A stretch of 64,000 bases of DNA. Origin: Actinokineospora terrae (GTDB lineage Bacteria; Actinomycetota; Actinomycetes; Mycobacteriales; Pseudonocardiaceae). The position numbers were made by a program, and so were the translations under genes. Each line of letters opens with the position of its first letter. Position 1 is the stretch's first letter. Shown here in pieces: positions 1 to 8,385 of the stretch. Where the stretch lies: positions 434,001 through 498,000 of the forward strand of contig NZ_FOGI01000005.1 in NCBI RefSeq assembly GCF_900111175.1, given 5' to 3'. Below the pieces are notes generated by a model. The model ran no database searches. It saw only the letters and a list, made by a program, of their open reading frames with translations, and had not been told where the DNA came from.

Positions 1-198
1 GTCCCGCGCGGCTGGGAGGTCGTCCGCCACGACGGCGCGTTCGCCCTCCCCGAGCCCTCGGTCGACGACCTCACCGCGCTCGCCGAGGCGGTCCGCGAGG
101 CGGGCCGGGTCGACCGGCCGGTGGAGCAACCCGACCAGGGCGCGGCCGCGGGCAGACGCGGTCACCTGCGGGTATTGCCGGACCCGGTCACCGAGTAG
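1..198 (+). CDS. DUF3499 family protein, C-terminal part (5' end outside window)
   Basis: An open frame enters from the left edge and ends at TAG 196-198. It encodes the last 65 residues, beginning VPRGWEVVRHDGAFALPEP and ending GRRGHLRVLPDPVTE. This is the conserved C-terminal pattern of the small actinobacterial DUF3499 proteins, which as I recall lie just upstream of manB in mycobacteria (Rv3258c position). The cysteine-containing N-terminal half lies outside the window. The function of the family is unknown. The identification rests on the tail motif and on synteny. Confidence 0.75.
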   Translation, partial: VPRGWEVVRHDGAFALPEPSVDDLTALAEAVREAGRVDRPVEQPDQGAAAGRRGHLRVLPDPVTE

Positions 199-319
199 CG
201 ACCGACTCCGTCGCCGACTGGCGACGCTGGGCGTCGCGGTCGGGCCGCCGCCGGTAGGCTCCTGGCGAGTAGTCGCGGGCTGCCGCAGGGCCAGCCTGCC
301 CGACCCCTGGGAGTACCCC

Positions 320-1672
320 GTGCGCGACCTGTCCGGCGTCTTCAAGGCCTACGACATCCGCGGCGTGGTGGGCGAGCAGATCGACACCGACCTCGTGCGC
401 GCCATCGGCGCCGCGTTCGCCAGGCTGGTCGGCGGGCCCGCCGTGGTGATCGGGTACGACATGCGCGACTCCTCGCCCGCGCTCGCCGACGCCTTCGGCG
501 ACGGGGTGGCCTCGACCGGGGTCGACGTGGTCAACATCGGCCTGGCCAGCACCGACATGCTGTACTTCGCCTCCGGCAGCCTGCAGTTGCCCGGCGCGAT
601 GTTCACCGCCAGCCACAACCCGGCCAAGTACAACGGCATCAAGCTCTGCCGCGCAGGCGCCGCCCCCGTCGGCCAGGACTCGGGTCTCACCGAGATCCAG
701 GCCGATGTCGAGGCCGGAGCCGACCACCCGGTCGCCGAGACCAAGGGCTCGGTCGAGCACAAGGACCTGCTGGCCGAGTACGCCGCCTACCTGCGCGAGC
801 TGGTCGACCTCACCGGGATCCGGCCGCTGAAGGTGGTCGTGGACGCGGGCAACGGCATGGGCGGGCACACCGTGCCGAGCGTGTTCGCCGACCTGCCGAT
901 CGAGGTCGTGCCGATGTACTTCGAGCTCGACGGCAGCTTCCCCAACCACGAGGCCAACCCACTGGACCCGAAGAACATCGTGGACCTGCAGGCGAGGGTG
1001 CGCGAGGTCGGCGCGGACGTCGGCCTGGCCTTCGACGGCGACGCCGACCGCTGCTTCGTCGTCGACGAGAACGGCGACCCGGTCTCCCCGAGTGCCGTCA
1101 CCGCCCTGGTCGCGGTGCGCGAGCTGGCCAAGGACCCGGGCGGCACGGTGATCCACAACCTGATCACCTCGGACGCGGTGCCCGAGATCGTCGCCGAGCA
1201 CGGCGGCAAGCCGGTGCGCACCAGGGTCGGCCACTCGTTCATCAAGCAGGAGATGGCCCGCACCGGCGCGATCTTCGGCGGCGAGCACTCCGCGCACTAC
1301 TACTTCCGCGACTTCTGGAAGGCCGACACCGGCATGCTCGCCGCGCTGCACGTGCTGGCGGCGCTGGGCGAGCAGCCGGGCACGCTGTCCGCGCTGACCA
1401 GGGAGTACAACCGCTACGCGGCCTCCGGCGAGATCAACTCCACGGTCACCGACCAGGCCGGGCGGCTGGCCGCGATCCGCGCCGAGTTCGGCGACCGCGA
1501 CGGCGTCGAGCTCGACGAGCTCGACGGGCTGACCGTGCGGCTGCCCGGCGGCGGCTGGTTCAACCTGCGCGCCTCCAACACCGAGCCGCTGCTGCGCCTC
1601 AACATCGAGGCGGCCGACGACAGCGCCGTCACCGCCATCCGCGACGAGGTGCTGGCGATCGTCCGGGCTTGA
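320..1672 (+). CDS. manB: Phosphomannomutase/phosphoglucomutase
   Basis: This 450-residue cytosolic enzyme of the alpha-D-phosphohexomutase family interconverts mannose-6-phosphate and mannose-1-phosphate, feeding GDP-mannose for glycolipids and glycans. All family signatures are visible. TASHNP carries the phospho-serine near residue 98, DGDADRC binds the metal at about residues 239-244, GGEHSAHYYF is the sugar-binding loop, and RASNTEP near the C terminus is the phosphate-binding loop. The start is GTG, giving MRDLSGVFKAYDIRG, a typical N terminus. It lies between DUF3499 and the Trm112/SIS/manA genes, as in mycobacteria. Some family members also use glucose phosphates, and the sequence does not settle this. 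Confidence 0.95.
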   Translation: MRDLSGVFKAYDIRGVVGEQIDTDLVRAIGAAFARLVGGPAVVIGYDMRDSSPALADAFGDGVASTGVDVVNIGLASTDMLYFASGSLQLPGAMFTASHNPAKYNGIKLCRAGAAPVGQDSGLTEIQADVEAGADHPVAETKGSVEHKDLLAEYAAYLRELVDLTGIRPLKVVVDAGNGMGGHTVPSVFADLPIEVVPMYFELDGSFPNHEANPLDPKNIVDLQARVREVGADVGLAFDGDADRCFVVDENGDPVSPSAVTALVAVRELAKDPGGTVIHNLITSDAVPEIVAEHGGKPVRTRVGHSFIKQEMARTGAIFGGEHSAHYYFRDFWKADTGMLAALHVLAALGEQPGTLSALTREYNRYAASGEINSTVTDQAGRLAAIRAEFGDRDGVELDELDGLTVRLPGGGWFNLRASNTEPLLRLNIEAADDSAVTAIRDEVLAIVRA

Positions 1673-1724
1673 GCTGCGCCGACCCGCACCCGCCTGGACA
1701 CTGGACCCAACGAGGAGGACGACC

Positions 1725-1940
1725 GTGGCAGTCACACTGGACCAGCAGTTGTTGGACATCCTCGCCTGCCCGTCCGACGACCACGCCCCGCTGCGCGTCG
1801 GCACCCCGGACGACCCGGAGGCCGACGTGCTGACCTGCACCGAGTGCGGCAGGCGGTACCCGGTCACCGACGGCATCCCGGTGCTGCTGCTCGACGAGGC
1901 GGAGCACCCGGCCGACCGGCAGACCGGCCAAGCCCCGTGA
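1725..1940 (+). CDS. Trm112-like zinc-binding small protein
   Basis: This 71-residue protein matches the Trm112 family. It has an N-terminal LLDILACP element, a CTECGRRYPVTDGIPVLLLDEA element, and a short polar tail. Three cysteines (15, 38, 41) can form a zinc site; the fourth usual position is Asp here. Trm112 proteins are small scaffolds that stabilise methyltransferases in other organisms, and no partner is evident at this locus. The GTG start is preceded by a GAGGAGG ribosome-binding site at 1711-1717. The stop codon overlaps the GTG of the next gene in GTGA, so the two are probably translationally coupled. Confidence 0.85.
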   Translation: MAVTLDQQLLDILACPSDDHAPLRVGTPDDPEADVLTCTECGRRYPVTDGIPVLLLDEAEHPADRQTGQAP

Positions 1941-3031
1941 GCACCGTCGCCGACGACAGCCTCCTCGACGACCCCGCCCGGTTGGGCGAGGCCGACGTGG
2001 ACGGTCTGCTGCGGGCGGGCGCGATGGCCGGTGCCCAGGTGCGGGCCACCTCCGAGGCCGCGGCGGGCGCGGGCATCGGCAGGCTCGCGGGCAGCCGTCC
2101 GCGCGCGGTGGTGCTGCTGACCCGCCCCGGGCTCGGCCCCGCGGTGTCTCGGCTGCTCGCCGAGCTGCTGCTGCCCGCGTGCCCGGTGCCGCTGGTGGTC
2201 ACCGACGTCGTCCCGCCGTGGGTGGGCGCGCTGGACGTCGTGATCGCGCACACCGACGACCCCGGCGACCGGCAGCTGGCCGAGGACGTCGACCGGGCGG
2301 GCCGCCGCGGCGCCGGTGTCGTGCTGACCGCGCCGTCCGAGGGCCCGGTCGCCGCCGCTGCCGCTGGCAACGCCATGTTGATCACCCCGAGGCTGGTCGT
2401 GCGGCCCGGGTTCGGCTTCGCCAAGGCCTACACCAGCGGCCTGCTCGCGCTGCGGGAACTCGACCTGCTGCGCTTCGACGTGGACATGCTCGCCGACGAG
2501 CTCGACCGCGAGGCCGAGCGCGACCACCCGCAGCACGAGTCGTTCGTGAACCCGGCCAAGACGCTGGCGCTGCGGCTGGCCGAGCACTCCCCGCTGCTGT
2601 GGGGCCTCGACCACGTCGCCACCGCGGTCGGCCGCCACGCCGTGCAGGTGCTGGGCACCCACACCGACCTGGTCTGCGACGTGGCCGGGTACCTGCAGGC
2701 CAGCAGCCGCACCGCGCTGCACCGCGCCGCCGTGCGGGCCACCTCCGAGCGCGACATCTTCGCCGACCCGGACTCCTTCGACGGACCGGCCGCGCTGCCG
2801 CCCAGGGTGCTGCTGCTCGCGGTCCGCGCGCAGCCGGACGACCCGGTGCGCAGGCAGGCCCACGAGACGCTGCCCGCCGCCGACCTGATCGCCCCGGCCG
2901 AGGAGATCACGGCGGACGAGCCGACCAGGGCGGCCGTGCTCGCGCTGCGCTTCGAACTCGCCGCGCTCTACCTCGGCCTCGCCGCGGGTACCACCGGCGG
3001 CACCGGCCGTTACGCTCCCGCGAGCGCGTGA
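1937..3031 (+). CDS. SIS-domain phosphosugar isomerase-like protein (TobH family)
   Basis: This 364-residue protein resembles the SIS-fold proteins found between manB and manA in actinobacteria (Rv3256c/TobH position), related to bifunctional phosphoglucose/phosphomannose isomerases. The start is the GTG of the GTGA overlap with the Trm112-like gene, giving MSTVADDSLLDDPARLGEAD; an upstream in-frame start would run through that gene. The body is Ala/Leu-rich with SIS-like alternation (RAVVLLTRPGLGPAVSR, VPLVVTDVVPPWVG). No catalytic residues can be assigned with confidence. The neighbours suggest a role in mannose or glucose phosphate metabolism. Confidence 0.75.
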   Translation: MSTVADDSLLDDPARLGEADVDGLLRAGAMAGAQVRATSEAAAGAGIGRLAGSRPRAVVLLTRPGLGPAVSRLLAELLLPACPVPLVVTDVVPPWVGALDVVIAHTDDPGDRQLAEDVDRAGRRGAGVVLTAPSEGPVAAAAAGNAMLITPRLVVRPGFGFAKAYTSGLLALRELDLLRFDVDMLADELDREAERDHPQHESFVNPAKTLALRLAEHSPLLWGLDHVATAVGRHAVQVLGTHTDLVCDVAGYLQASSRTALHRAAVRATSERDIFADPDSFDGPAALPPRVLLLAVRAQPDDPVRRQAHETLPAADLIAPAEEITADEPTRAAVLALRFELAALYLGLAAGTTGGTGRYAPASA

Positions 3032-3119
3032 CCAGGGAGTCTGGTCCGAGGTGACGGTGGGAACGAGCCCGGTGGTCGCTGCCGACCCCACCGGGTGGTC
3101 CGAAGGAGTGAGTAGTCAG

Positions 3120-4349
3120 GTGGAGCTGCTGCGCAATGCGGTGCGCCCGTATGCGTGGGGGTCGCGCACGACTCTCGCCGAGCTGCTGGGCAAGCCGGTG
3201 CCCGCGCCGCACCCGGAGGCCGAGCTGTGGATGGGCGCGCACCCCGGCGACCCGTCCCGGTTCGTCGACGGCGACGGCGCCGAGCACTCCCTGCTCGACC
3301 GGATCGACTCCGACCCGCGTGGACAGCTCGGTGACGCTACCGCGGCCAGGTGGGGCAACCGGCTGCCGTTCCTGCTCAAGATCCTCGCCGTTGAAGAGCC
3401 GCTGAGCATGCAGGCGCATCCCTCGGCCGCGCAGGCCGCCGAGGGGTACGCGCGCGAAGAGGCCGCGGGCATCACCAGGGACGCGGCCAACCGCAACTAC
3501 CCGGACCCGACCGCGAAGCCCGAACTGGTCTGCGCGCTCACCGAGTTCCACGCCCTCGCCGGGTTCCGCGACCCGGTGCGCACCATCGCGCTGCTCGAAC
3601 AGCTGCGCACGCCCGGCCTGTCCGCGCACATCGACCTGCTGGTCGGCCAGCCCAACTCCGACGGGCTGCGGGCCCTGTTCACCACCTGGATCACGCTGCC
3701 GCAGACCGCGCTGGAACGGCTGATGCCGGACCTGATCGACGCCTGCGTCGCGCACGTCAAGGCGCACGGCGAGTTCTCCCTGGAGTGCCGCACGGTCCTG
3801 GAGCTGGGCGAGAGCTACCCCGGCGACGCGGGCGTGCTGGCCGCGCTGCTGCTCAACCGGCTGGTGCTCGGCCCCGGCGAGGCCATCTACCTGCCAGCCG
3901 GGAACCTGCACGCCTACCTGCACGGCACCGGCGTGGAGATCCTGGCCAACTCCGACAACATCCTGCGCGGCGGGCTCACCCCCAAGCACGTCGATGTGCC
4001 GGAACTGCTGCGGGTGCTCGACTTCGGCTGCGGCGACATGCCGGTGTCCACCGGCGACCAGGTCGGGCGGCTGCGCGCCTACCGCACCGACGCGCCGGAG
4101 TTCGAGCTGTCCAGAGTGGAGTGGGCGCCGGGTCAGCGCGACCGCGTGCCGCTGCCGGTGCAGCGCCCGCAGATCATGGTCTGCACCGACGGCGAGGTCG
4201 AGGTCGGCGGCCGCAGGCTCGGTCGCGGCCAGTCCGCGTGGGTGCCCGCGTGCGACGTGGACCTGGCGGTCCGCCCGGTCGGCGAGGGTCACACCCAGGT
4301 GTTCGTGGCAACCGTGGGCGCCGAGGCCCCCGACCATGACACGCTCTAG
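3120..4349 (+). CDS. manA: Mannose-6-phosphate isomerase, class I
   Basis: This zinc-dependent phosphomannose isomerase of 409 residues interconverts fructose-6-phosphate and mannose-6-phosphate, one step before ManB. The type I signatures are present. QAHPS supplies a Gln and a His of the zinc site, KPELVCALTEFHALAGF follows, and the cupin barrel carries AIYLPAGNLHAYLHGTGVEI and NSDNILRGGLTPKHVD. The start is GTG at 3120 (VELLRNAVRPYAWGS), about 12 bases after a GAAGGA box at 3102-3107. An in-frame GTG at 3108 lies too close to that box. The gene completes the manB-Trm112-SIS-manA cluster. Confidence 0.95.
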   Translation: MELLRNAVRPYAWGSRTTLAELLGKPVPAPHPEAELWMGAHPGDPSRFVDGDGAEHSLLDRIDSDPRGQLGDATAARWGNRLPFLLKILAVEEPLSMQAHPSAAQAAEGYAREEAAGITRDAANRNYPDPTAKPELVCALTEFHALAGFRDPVRTIALLEQLRTPGLSAHIDLLVGQPNSDGLRALFTTWITLPQTALERLMPDLIDACVAHVKAHGEFSLECRTVLELGESYPGDAGVLAALLLNRLVLGPGEAIYLPAGNLHAYLHGTGVEILANSDNILRGGLTPKHVDVPELLRVLDFGCGDMPVSTGDQVGRLRAYRTDAPEFELSRVEWAPGQRDRVPLPVQRPQIMVCTDGEVEVGGRRLGRGQSAWVPACDVDLAVRPVGEGHTQVFVATVGAEAPDHDTL

Positions 4350-4401
4350 GCTGCCACCGATCCACCGATCCGACATATCGGACTAGCACCAGGGAGCGAC
4401 T

Positions 4402-5325
4402 GTGTCCGCTGGAGGCAGCACCAAGGCCATCCTCGCCGCGTTGGGCGCCAACGCGGGGATCGCCGTGGCCAAGTTCGTCGGCTTCCTGGTCACCGGGTCG
4501 TCCTCGATGCTCGCCGAGTCGGTGCACTCGGTCGCCGACACCTCCAACCAGGGGCTGCTGCTGCTCGGGCAGAAGACCTCGCAGCGGCGGGCCACCAAGG
4601 AGCACCCGTTCGGCTTCGGCCGCGACCGGTACTTCTACTCGTTCATCGTGGCGCTGATGCTGTTCTCGCTCGGCTCGGTGTTCGCGCTCTACGAGGGCAT
4701 CCACAAGATCGGCCACCCAGAGCCGCTGACATCGCCGTGGGTCGCGGTGATCATCCTGGTGCTGGCCATCGCCCTGGAGTCGTACTCGTTCTACACCGCC
4801 ATCGTGGAGTCCAGGAAGATCAAGGGCGACGCCACCTGGTGGGGCTTCATCCGCCAGTCGCGCACCCCGGAGCTGCCGGTCGTGCTGCTGGAGGACGCGG
4901 GCGCGCTGCTCGGCCTCGTCCTCGCACTCGGCGGCGTCGGCCTCACCCTGGCCACCGGCGAACCGGTCTGGGACGGCATCGGCACGCTGTGCATCGGGGT
5001 GCTGCTGGGCATCATCGCGATCATCTTGATCGTGGAGATGAAGTCGCTGCTCATCGGCGAGGGCGCCACCCCGGCCGAACTGGCCAAGATCGAGGACGAA
5101 CTGGCCACCGGCAAGGTCCAGCGGATCATCCACCTGCGCACCCAGTACCTCGGACCGGACGAGCTCCTCGTCGCCGCCAAGATCGCCCTGCGCCCCGGCC
5201 TCCCCATGGAAGACGTCGCCCAGGCCATCGACGACGCCGAGGCCCGCGTCCGCAACGCCGTCCCGGCTGCCCGGCTGATCTACCTGGAGCCAGACCTCTA
5301 CCGCACCACGGTCAGCACTCCCTGA
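4402..5325 (+). CDS. Cation diffusion facilitator (CDF) family transporter
   Basis: This 307-residue integral membrane protein resembles CDF metal/proton antiporters. Segment 2 carries SSMLAESVHSVADTSNQ, which includes the HxxxD metal site. The interior includes FGFGRDRYFYSF, typical of the family. In segment 5 the usual HxxxD is replaced by a VLLEDAGALLG pattern, as in the SLC30A9-like branch. A cytoplasmic ferredoxin-like domain of about 90 residues follows (LLIGEGATPAELAKIED onwards). The start is GTG at 4402, about 50 bases after manA. The substrate is not evident, and transport in the SLC30A9 branch is less well established than for Zn exporters. Confidence 0.88.
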   Translation: MSAGGSTKAILAALGANAGIAVAKFVGFLVTGSSSMLAESVHSVADTSNQGLLLLGQKTSQRRATKEHPFGFGRDRYFYSFIVALMLFSLGSVFALYEGIHKIGHPEPLTSPWVAVIILVLAIALESYSFYTAIVESRKIKGDATWWGFIRQSRTPELPVVLLEDAGALLGLVLALGGVGLTLATGEPVWDGIGTLCIGVLLGIIAIILIVEMKSLLIGEGATPAELAKIEDELATGKVQRIIHLRTQYLGPDELLVAAKIALRPGLPMEDVAQAIDDAEARVRNAVPAARLIYLEPDLYRTTVSTP

Positions 5326-5342
5326 GCCGCCACACTGCTCAC

Positions 5343-5412
5343 GCTCGATAGGGCGAACTTCCTTCCCAGGGCGCCCAGGGGCCCCGCGCAAAGGAAGTTC
5401 GCCCTATCGAGC
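5343..5412. repeat. Dispersed 22-bp-arm palindromic repeat, copy A
   Basis: A perfect 22-bp inverted repeat (5343-5364 with 5391-5412) encloses a 26-nt GC-rich loop containing CAGGGGCCCCGCGCAAA. It sits between the convergent CDF and MutL-like genes and could terminate transcription from both sides. The same 17-nt core and a similar arm recur at 24596-24740, so this is probably a repeated element rather than a one-off terminator. Confidence 0.8.
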
Positions 5413-5441
5413 CCCCCACCCAGCAAGCGCCGACCCCCGCG

Positions 5442-6725
5442 TCAGTCCGTGCTGAGTCCTCGCAGAAGTCGCCCCGCCACTTCAGTGTGCCCAGCCTCAG
5501 CGAGCAAACCCGCCGGCGCGAGCACGTAGTCGCGATCGACAGCAATCCGTGCCGTGCGCAAGATCGGCCGTAGCACCGGGTCGGCGCGGAGAGCGTTCTC
5601 CACCTCTGTTTGCGCTGCCTTGCTCGCGTGGCGAAAAACGCCCCCCGAAAGCACCAAAAGCCCCGCTCCCCGAGGCCCCAGCCGATTGTCGACCATCCGC
5701 AGATGCCGACGGATCGCGATGATCGCGGCCAGGGCAGCCAACTTGGTGTCCACTGCGGACTCTTCATCCGTGGACGGGATGAAGTCGACGTTCTCGGCCC
5801 GATACTGCGCGGCCGCCGCAAGACTGTCGTCCTCGACGAGCTGCTCCGCCCGGGCCTCCGCCGCGATGCCAGGGGCGGACCAGCGCATCCCGATGTCACC
5901 CTCCACCGTCCTGCGGTCGGCAGGCAACGCGACAGTGGCGCCAGTCTCCTCCACTGTGGACACCGCCGAATAGACGTCCGTGGTCGCGCCGCCGACGTCG
6001 ACCACCAGCACCGCGCCAGGATCGTCGTCGGTGGCCAGCAGGTGCGCCAGACGGGACACGCCGACCAGGACCGCGTCCGGGGTCACGGTGCGCACCAGGG
6101 AGCGGAAGCGCGTGCCCCTGGACAGGCCCTTGCCGCCGATGACGTGGGCGAGGAAGACCTCGCGGATCGCCCGCCTGGCCGGGCCGGGGTGCAGTTCACC
6201 GACGTCGGGCAGCACGTTGTCGGTCGGGACGACGGTGCGGCCGTCCAGCAGCGCCAGCGCCTCGGCGCGCGCGTGGGCGTTGCCCGCCAGGACGATCGGG
6301 ACGCTGAGGCGGTTCTCGGCGAGCCTGCGCGCGTTGTGCAGCAGGACGGTGTCGTCGCCGCCGTCCGTGCCGCCGACGAGCAGCACCAGGTCCGGGCGGT
6401 CGGCCCGCAGGGGGCGGAGGCTGTCGAGCTTGCCCGCGCAGACGTGCACGACCTTCGCGCCCGCCGAGAGGGCCACCCGGTAGCCCGCCTCGGCGCTGAC
6501 CAGCCGCTCCTGGCCGACGACCGCGAGCCGCAGGCCGCCGCCCGCCGACGAGCACGCGAGGACCTCGGCGCCGGGAGCACCCAGCGCCGAGGTCACGGCC
6601 GCCATGCCGTCGAGGACTTCCGGCGGCGTCGTCTCGTGTTGGGCCGTGCCCAGCAGTTCGCCGTCCTGGGCGACGAGGGCGCCCTTCGTCCACGTCGAAC
6701 CGATGTCCAGGCACAGGAAGGGCAC
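5442..6725 (-). CDS. Glutamate mutase accessory-like protein (MutL/GlmL family, ASKHA ATPase fold)
   Basis: This 427-residue protein begins MPFLCLDIGSTWTKGALV, a phosphate-1 motif of the actin/Hsp70-like ATPase fold. It then shows VLLVGGTDGGDD, VLVVDVGGATTDVYS and LVLSGGVFRH. This pattern matches the MutL/GlmL proteins encoded with adenosylcobalamin-dependent glutamate mutase in clostridia, which are thought to help reactivate the mutase. No mutase subunits (GlmE/GlmS) are in the window, so the gene is an orphan here. It overlaps nothing and ends just before the repeat at 5343-5412. The following gene on this strand is an amino-acid permease. Confidence 0.75.
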   Translation of the reverse strand: MPFLCLDIGSTWTKGALVAQDGELLGTAQHETTPPEVLDGMAAVTSALGAPGAEVLACSSAGGGLRLAVVGQERLVSAEAGYRVALSAGAKVVHVCAGKLDSLRPLRADRPDLVLLVGGTDGGDDTVLLHNARRLAENRLSVPIVLAGNAHARAEALALLDGRTVVPTDNVLPDVGELHPGPARRAIREVFLAHVIGGKGLSRGTRFRSLVRTVTPDAVLVGVSRLAHLLATDDDPGAVLVVDVGGATTDVYSAVSTVEETGATVALPADRRTVEGDIGMRWSAPGIAAEARAEQLVEDDSLAAAAQYRAENVDFIPSTDEESAVDTKLAALAAIIAIRRHLRMVDNRLGPRGAGLLVLSGGVFRHASKAAQTEVENALRADPVLRPILRTARIAVDRDYVLAPAGLLAEAGHTEVAGRLLRGLSTD

Positions 6726-6735
6726 GACCGCGATA

Positions 6736-8271
6736 CTACGGTTCGGACTTGGCGGCTTCCTCGGCGTTGCGCTGACCGAGCAGCGACCGGCGGCGGCTGT
6801 AGGCGAAGTAGACGATCACGCCCAGGACCATCCAGGCCACGAACCGCAGCCAGGTCAGCACGGTCAGGTTCAGCATCAGCCACACACAGGCGATGATCGC
6901 CAGGATCGGCACCAGCGGCACCCACGGCACCCGGAACGACCGCTTGAGGTCCGGCCGGGTCTTGCGCAGCACGATCACGCCCGCGGACACGAGGATGAAC
7001 GCGAACAGCGTGCCCACGTTGACCATCTCCTCGAGTTTGTCCGCCTCGAAGAAGGTCGCCGCGATCGCCACCAGCACCGCCACCGCGACGGTCGCGCGGA
7101 CCGGGGTCTGCTTGGCGCTGGTGCGCGCGAGCTGACGCGGCAGCAAGTGGTCGCGCGACATGGCGAAGATGATCCGGATCTGGCCGAGCATCAGCACCAT
7201 GACCACGGTGGTCAGGCCTGCGAGCGCGCCGATGGAGATGATCTGCGCCGCCCAGTCGACCCCGTTGAGGGAGAACGCGGTGGCGAGGGTCTTCTTGTCG
7301 GCGCTGCCGTCCGGCTTGATCGTCGTCGCGAGCTGGTGGTAGCTGACCATGCCCACCAGCACCAGCGACACCGCCACGTACAGCGCGGTCACGATCGACA
7401 GCGAGCCGAAGATGCCGCGCGGCACCGACCGCTGCGGGTTCTTGGTCTCCTCCGCGGTGGTCGCGACGATGTCGAACCCGATGAACGCGAAGAACACCAG
7501 CGACGCGCCCGCCAGCAGCCCGAACGCGCCGAACGAGCTGCCGTCGCCGCCCGCGATGACCGAGAACAGCGACTGCTCGACCCCGCTCTTGCCGACCGCG
7601 GGCGGCTGCGACTCCGGGACGAACGGCGTGTAGTTGGCCGCCTTCACGTAGAACAGGCCGAAGACGATGACGAACAGCACGATCGCCACCTTGATCCCGG
7701 TGATGACCGCGCTGACCCGCGAGGACAGCTTGGTGCCGATGGCGAGCATCGCCGCCAGGAACACCACCAGGACCAACGCGCCCCAGTCGAGGGTGAGCCC
7801 ACCGAGCTTGAAGATCGTCGCCGTGCTCTGCGACGGGTCGAACCCGAAGATGTAGCCCAGCACGGTGTTCAGGTAGACCGACCACCCCTTGGCGACCGCG
7901 GCAGCGCCAACGGCCAGCTCCAGGATCAGGTCCCAGCCGATGATCCACGCCACGAACTCGCCGAAGGTGGCGTAAGAGAAGGTGTACGCACTACCCGCGA
8001 CAGGCACGGTCGACGCGAACTCGGCGTAGCACAACGCCGCCAACGCGCACGCCACCGCCGCGATCACGAACGCGACCGACACCGACGGCCCCGCCAGGTC
8101 ACCCGCCGTCCGCGCGGTCAACGTGAAGATCCCGGCCCCGATCACCACCGCGACCCCGAACACGATCAGGTCCCAGGTCGACAGGTTCCGCCGCAGCTTC
8201 GTCTCGGCGTCATCGGTGTCCGCGATCGACTGCTCGACCGACTTCGTCCGCCACAGCCCGTTACCAGGCAT
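6736..8271 (-). CDS. APC-family amino acid permease
   Basis: This 511-residue polytopic membrane protein has about 12 hydrophobic segments. The first membrane segment has the family hallmark DLIVFGVAVVIGAGIFTLTA, and FIGFDIVATTAEETKNPQRS is the CAT/YfnA-type loop of cationic and general amino acid transporters. The start is ATG at 8271 (MPGNGLWRTKSVEQS). The gene lies 10 bases upstream of the MutL-like gene on the same strand and may be co-transcribed. It occupies the Rv3253c position of the mycobacterial block. The substrate is probably a basic or neutral amino acid and cannot be fixed from sequence. Confidence 0.9.
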   Translation of the reverse strand: MPGNGLWRTKSVEQSIADTDDAETKLRRNLSTWDLIVFGVAVVIGAGIFTLTARTAGDLAGPSVSVAFVIAAVACALAALCYAEFASTVPVAGSAYTFSYATFGEFVAWIIGWDLILELAVGAAAVAKGWSVYLNTVLGYIFGFDPSQSTATIFKLGGLTLDWGALVLVVFLAAMLAIGTKLSSRVSAVITGIKVAIVLFVIVFGLFYVKAANYTPFVPESQPPAVGKSGVEQSLFSVIAGGDGSSFGAFGLLAGASLVFFAFIGFDIVATTAEETKNPQRSVPRGIFGSLSIVTALYVAVSLVLVGMVSYHQLATTIKPDGSADKKTLATAFSLNGVDWAAQIISIGALAGLTTVVMVLMLGQIRIIFAMSRDHLLPRQLARTSAKQTPVRATVAVAVLVAIAATFFEADKLEEMVNVGTLFAFILVSAGVIVLRKTRPDLKRSFRVPWVPLVPILAIIACVWLMLNLTVLTWLRFVAWMVLGVIVYFAYSRRRSLLGQRNAEEAAKSEP

Positions 8272-8385
8272 CCTCGCCCCCCTTTCCGTGCGGGTGAATC
8301 GGCCACGAAAGGTTAACGTTCCCGGTGCCTTTCCGCCGGATGGTCGCCTGCCCGGCCGATCCCACTTACCGGTCAGCGGCGGAGG

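Noticed and set aside
188..3091. A 967-residue open frame on the minus strand opposite manB and the SIS gene
   Set aside because: It is antisense to well-supported genes, has Arg/Gly/Ala/Gln/His-rich low-complexity composition, and no family resemblance. Such frames are normal shadows in very high-GC DNA.
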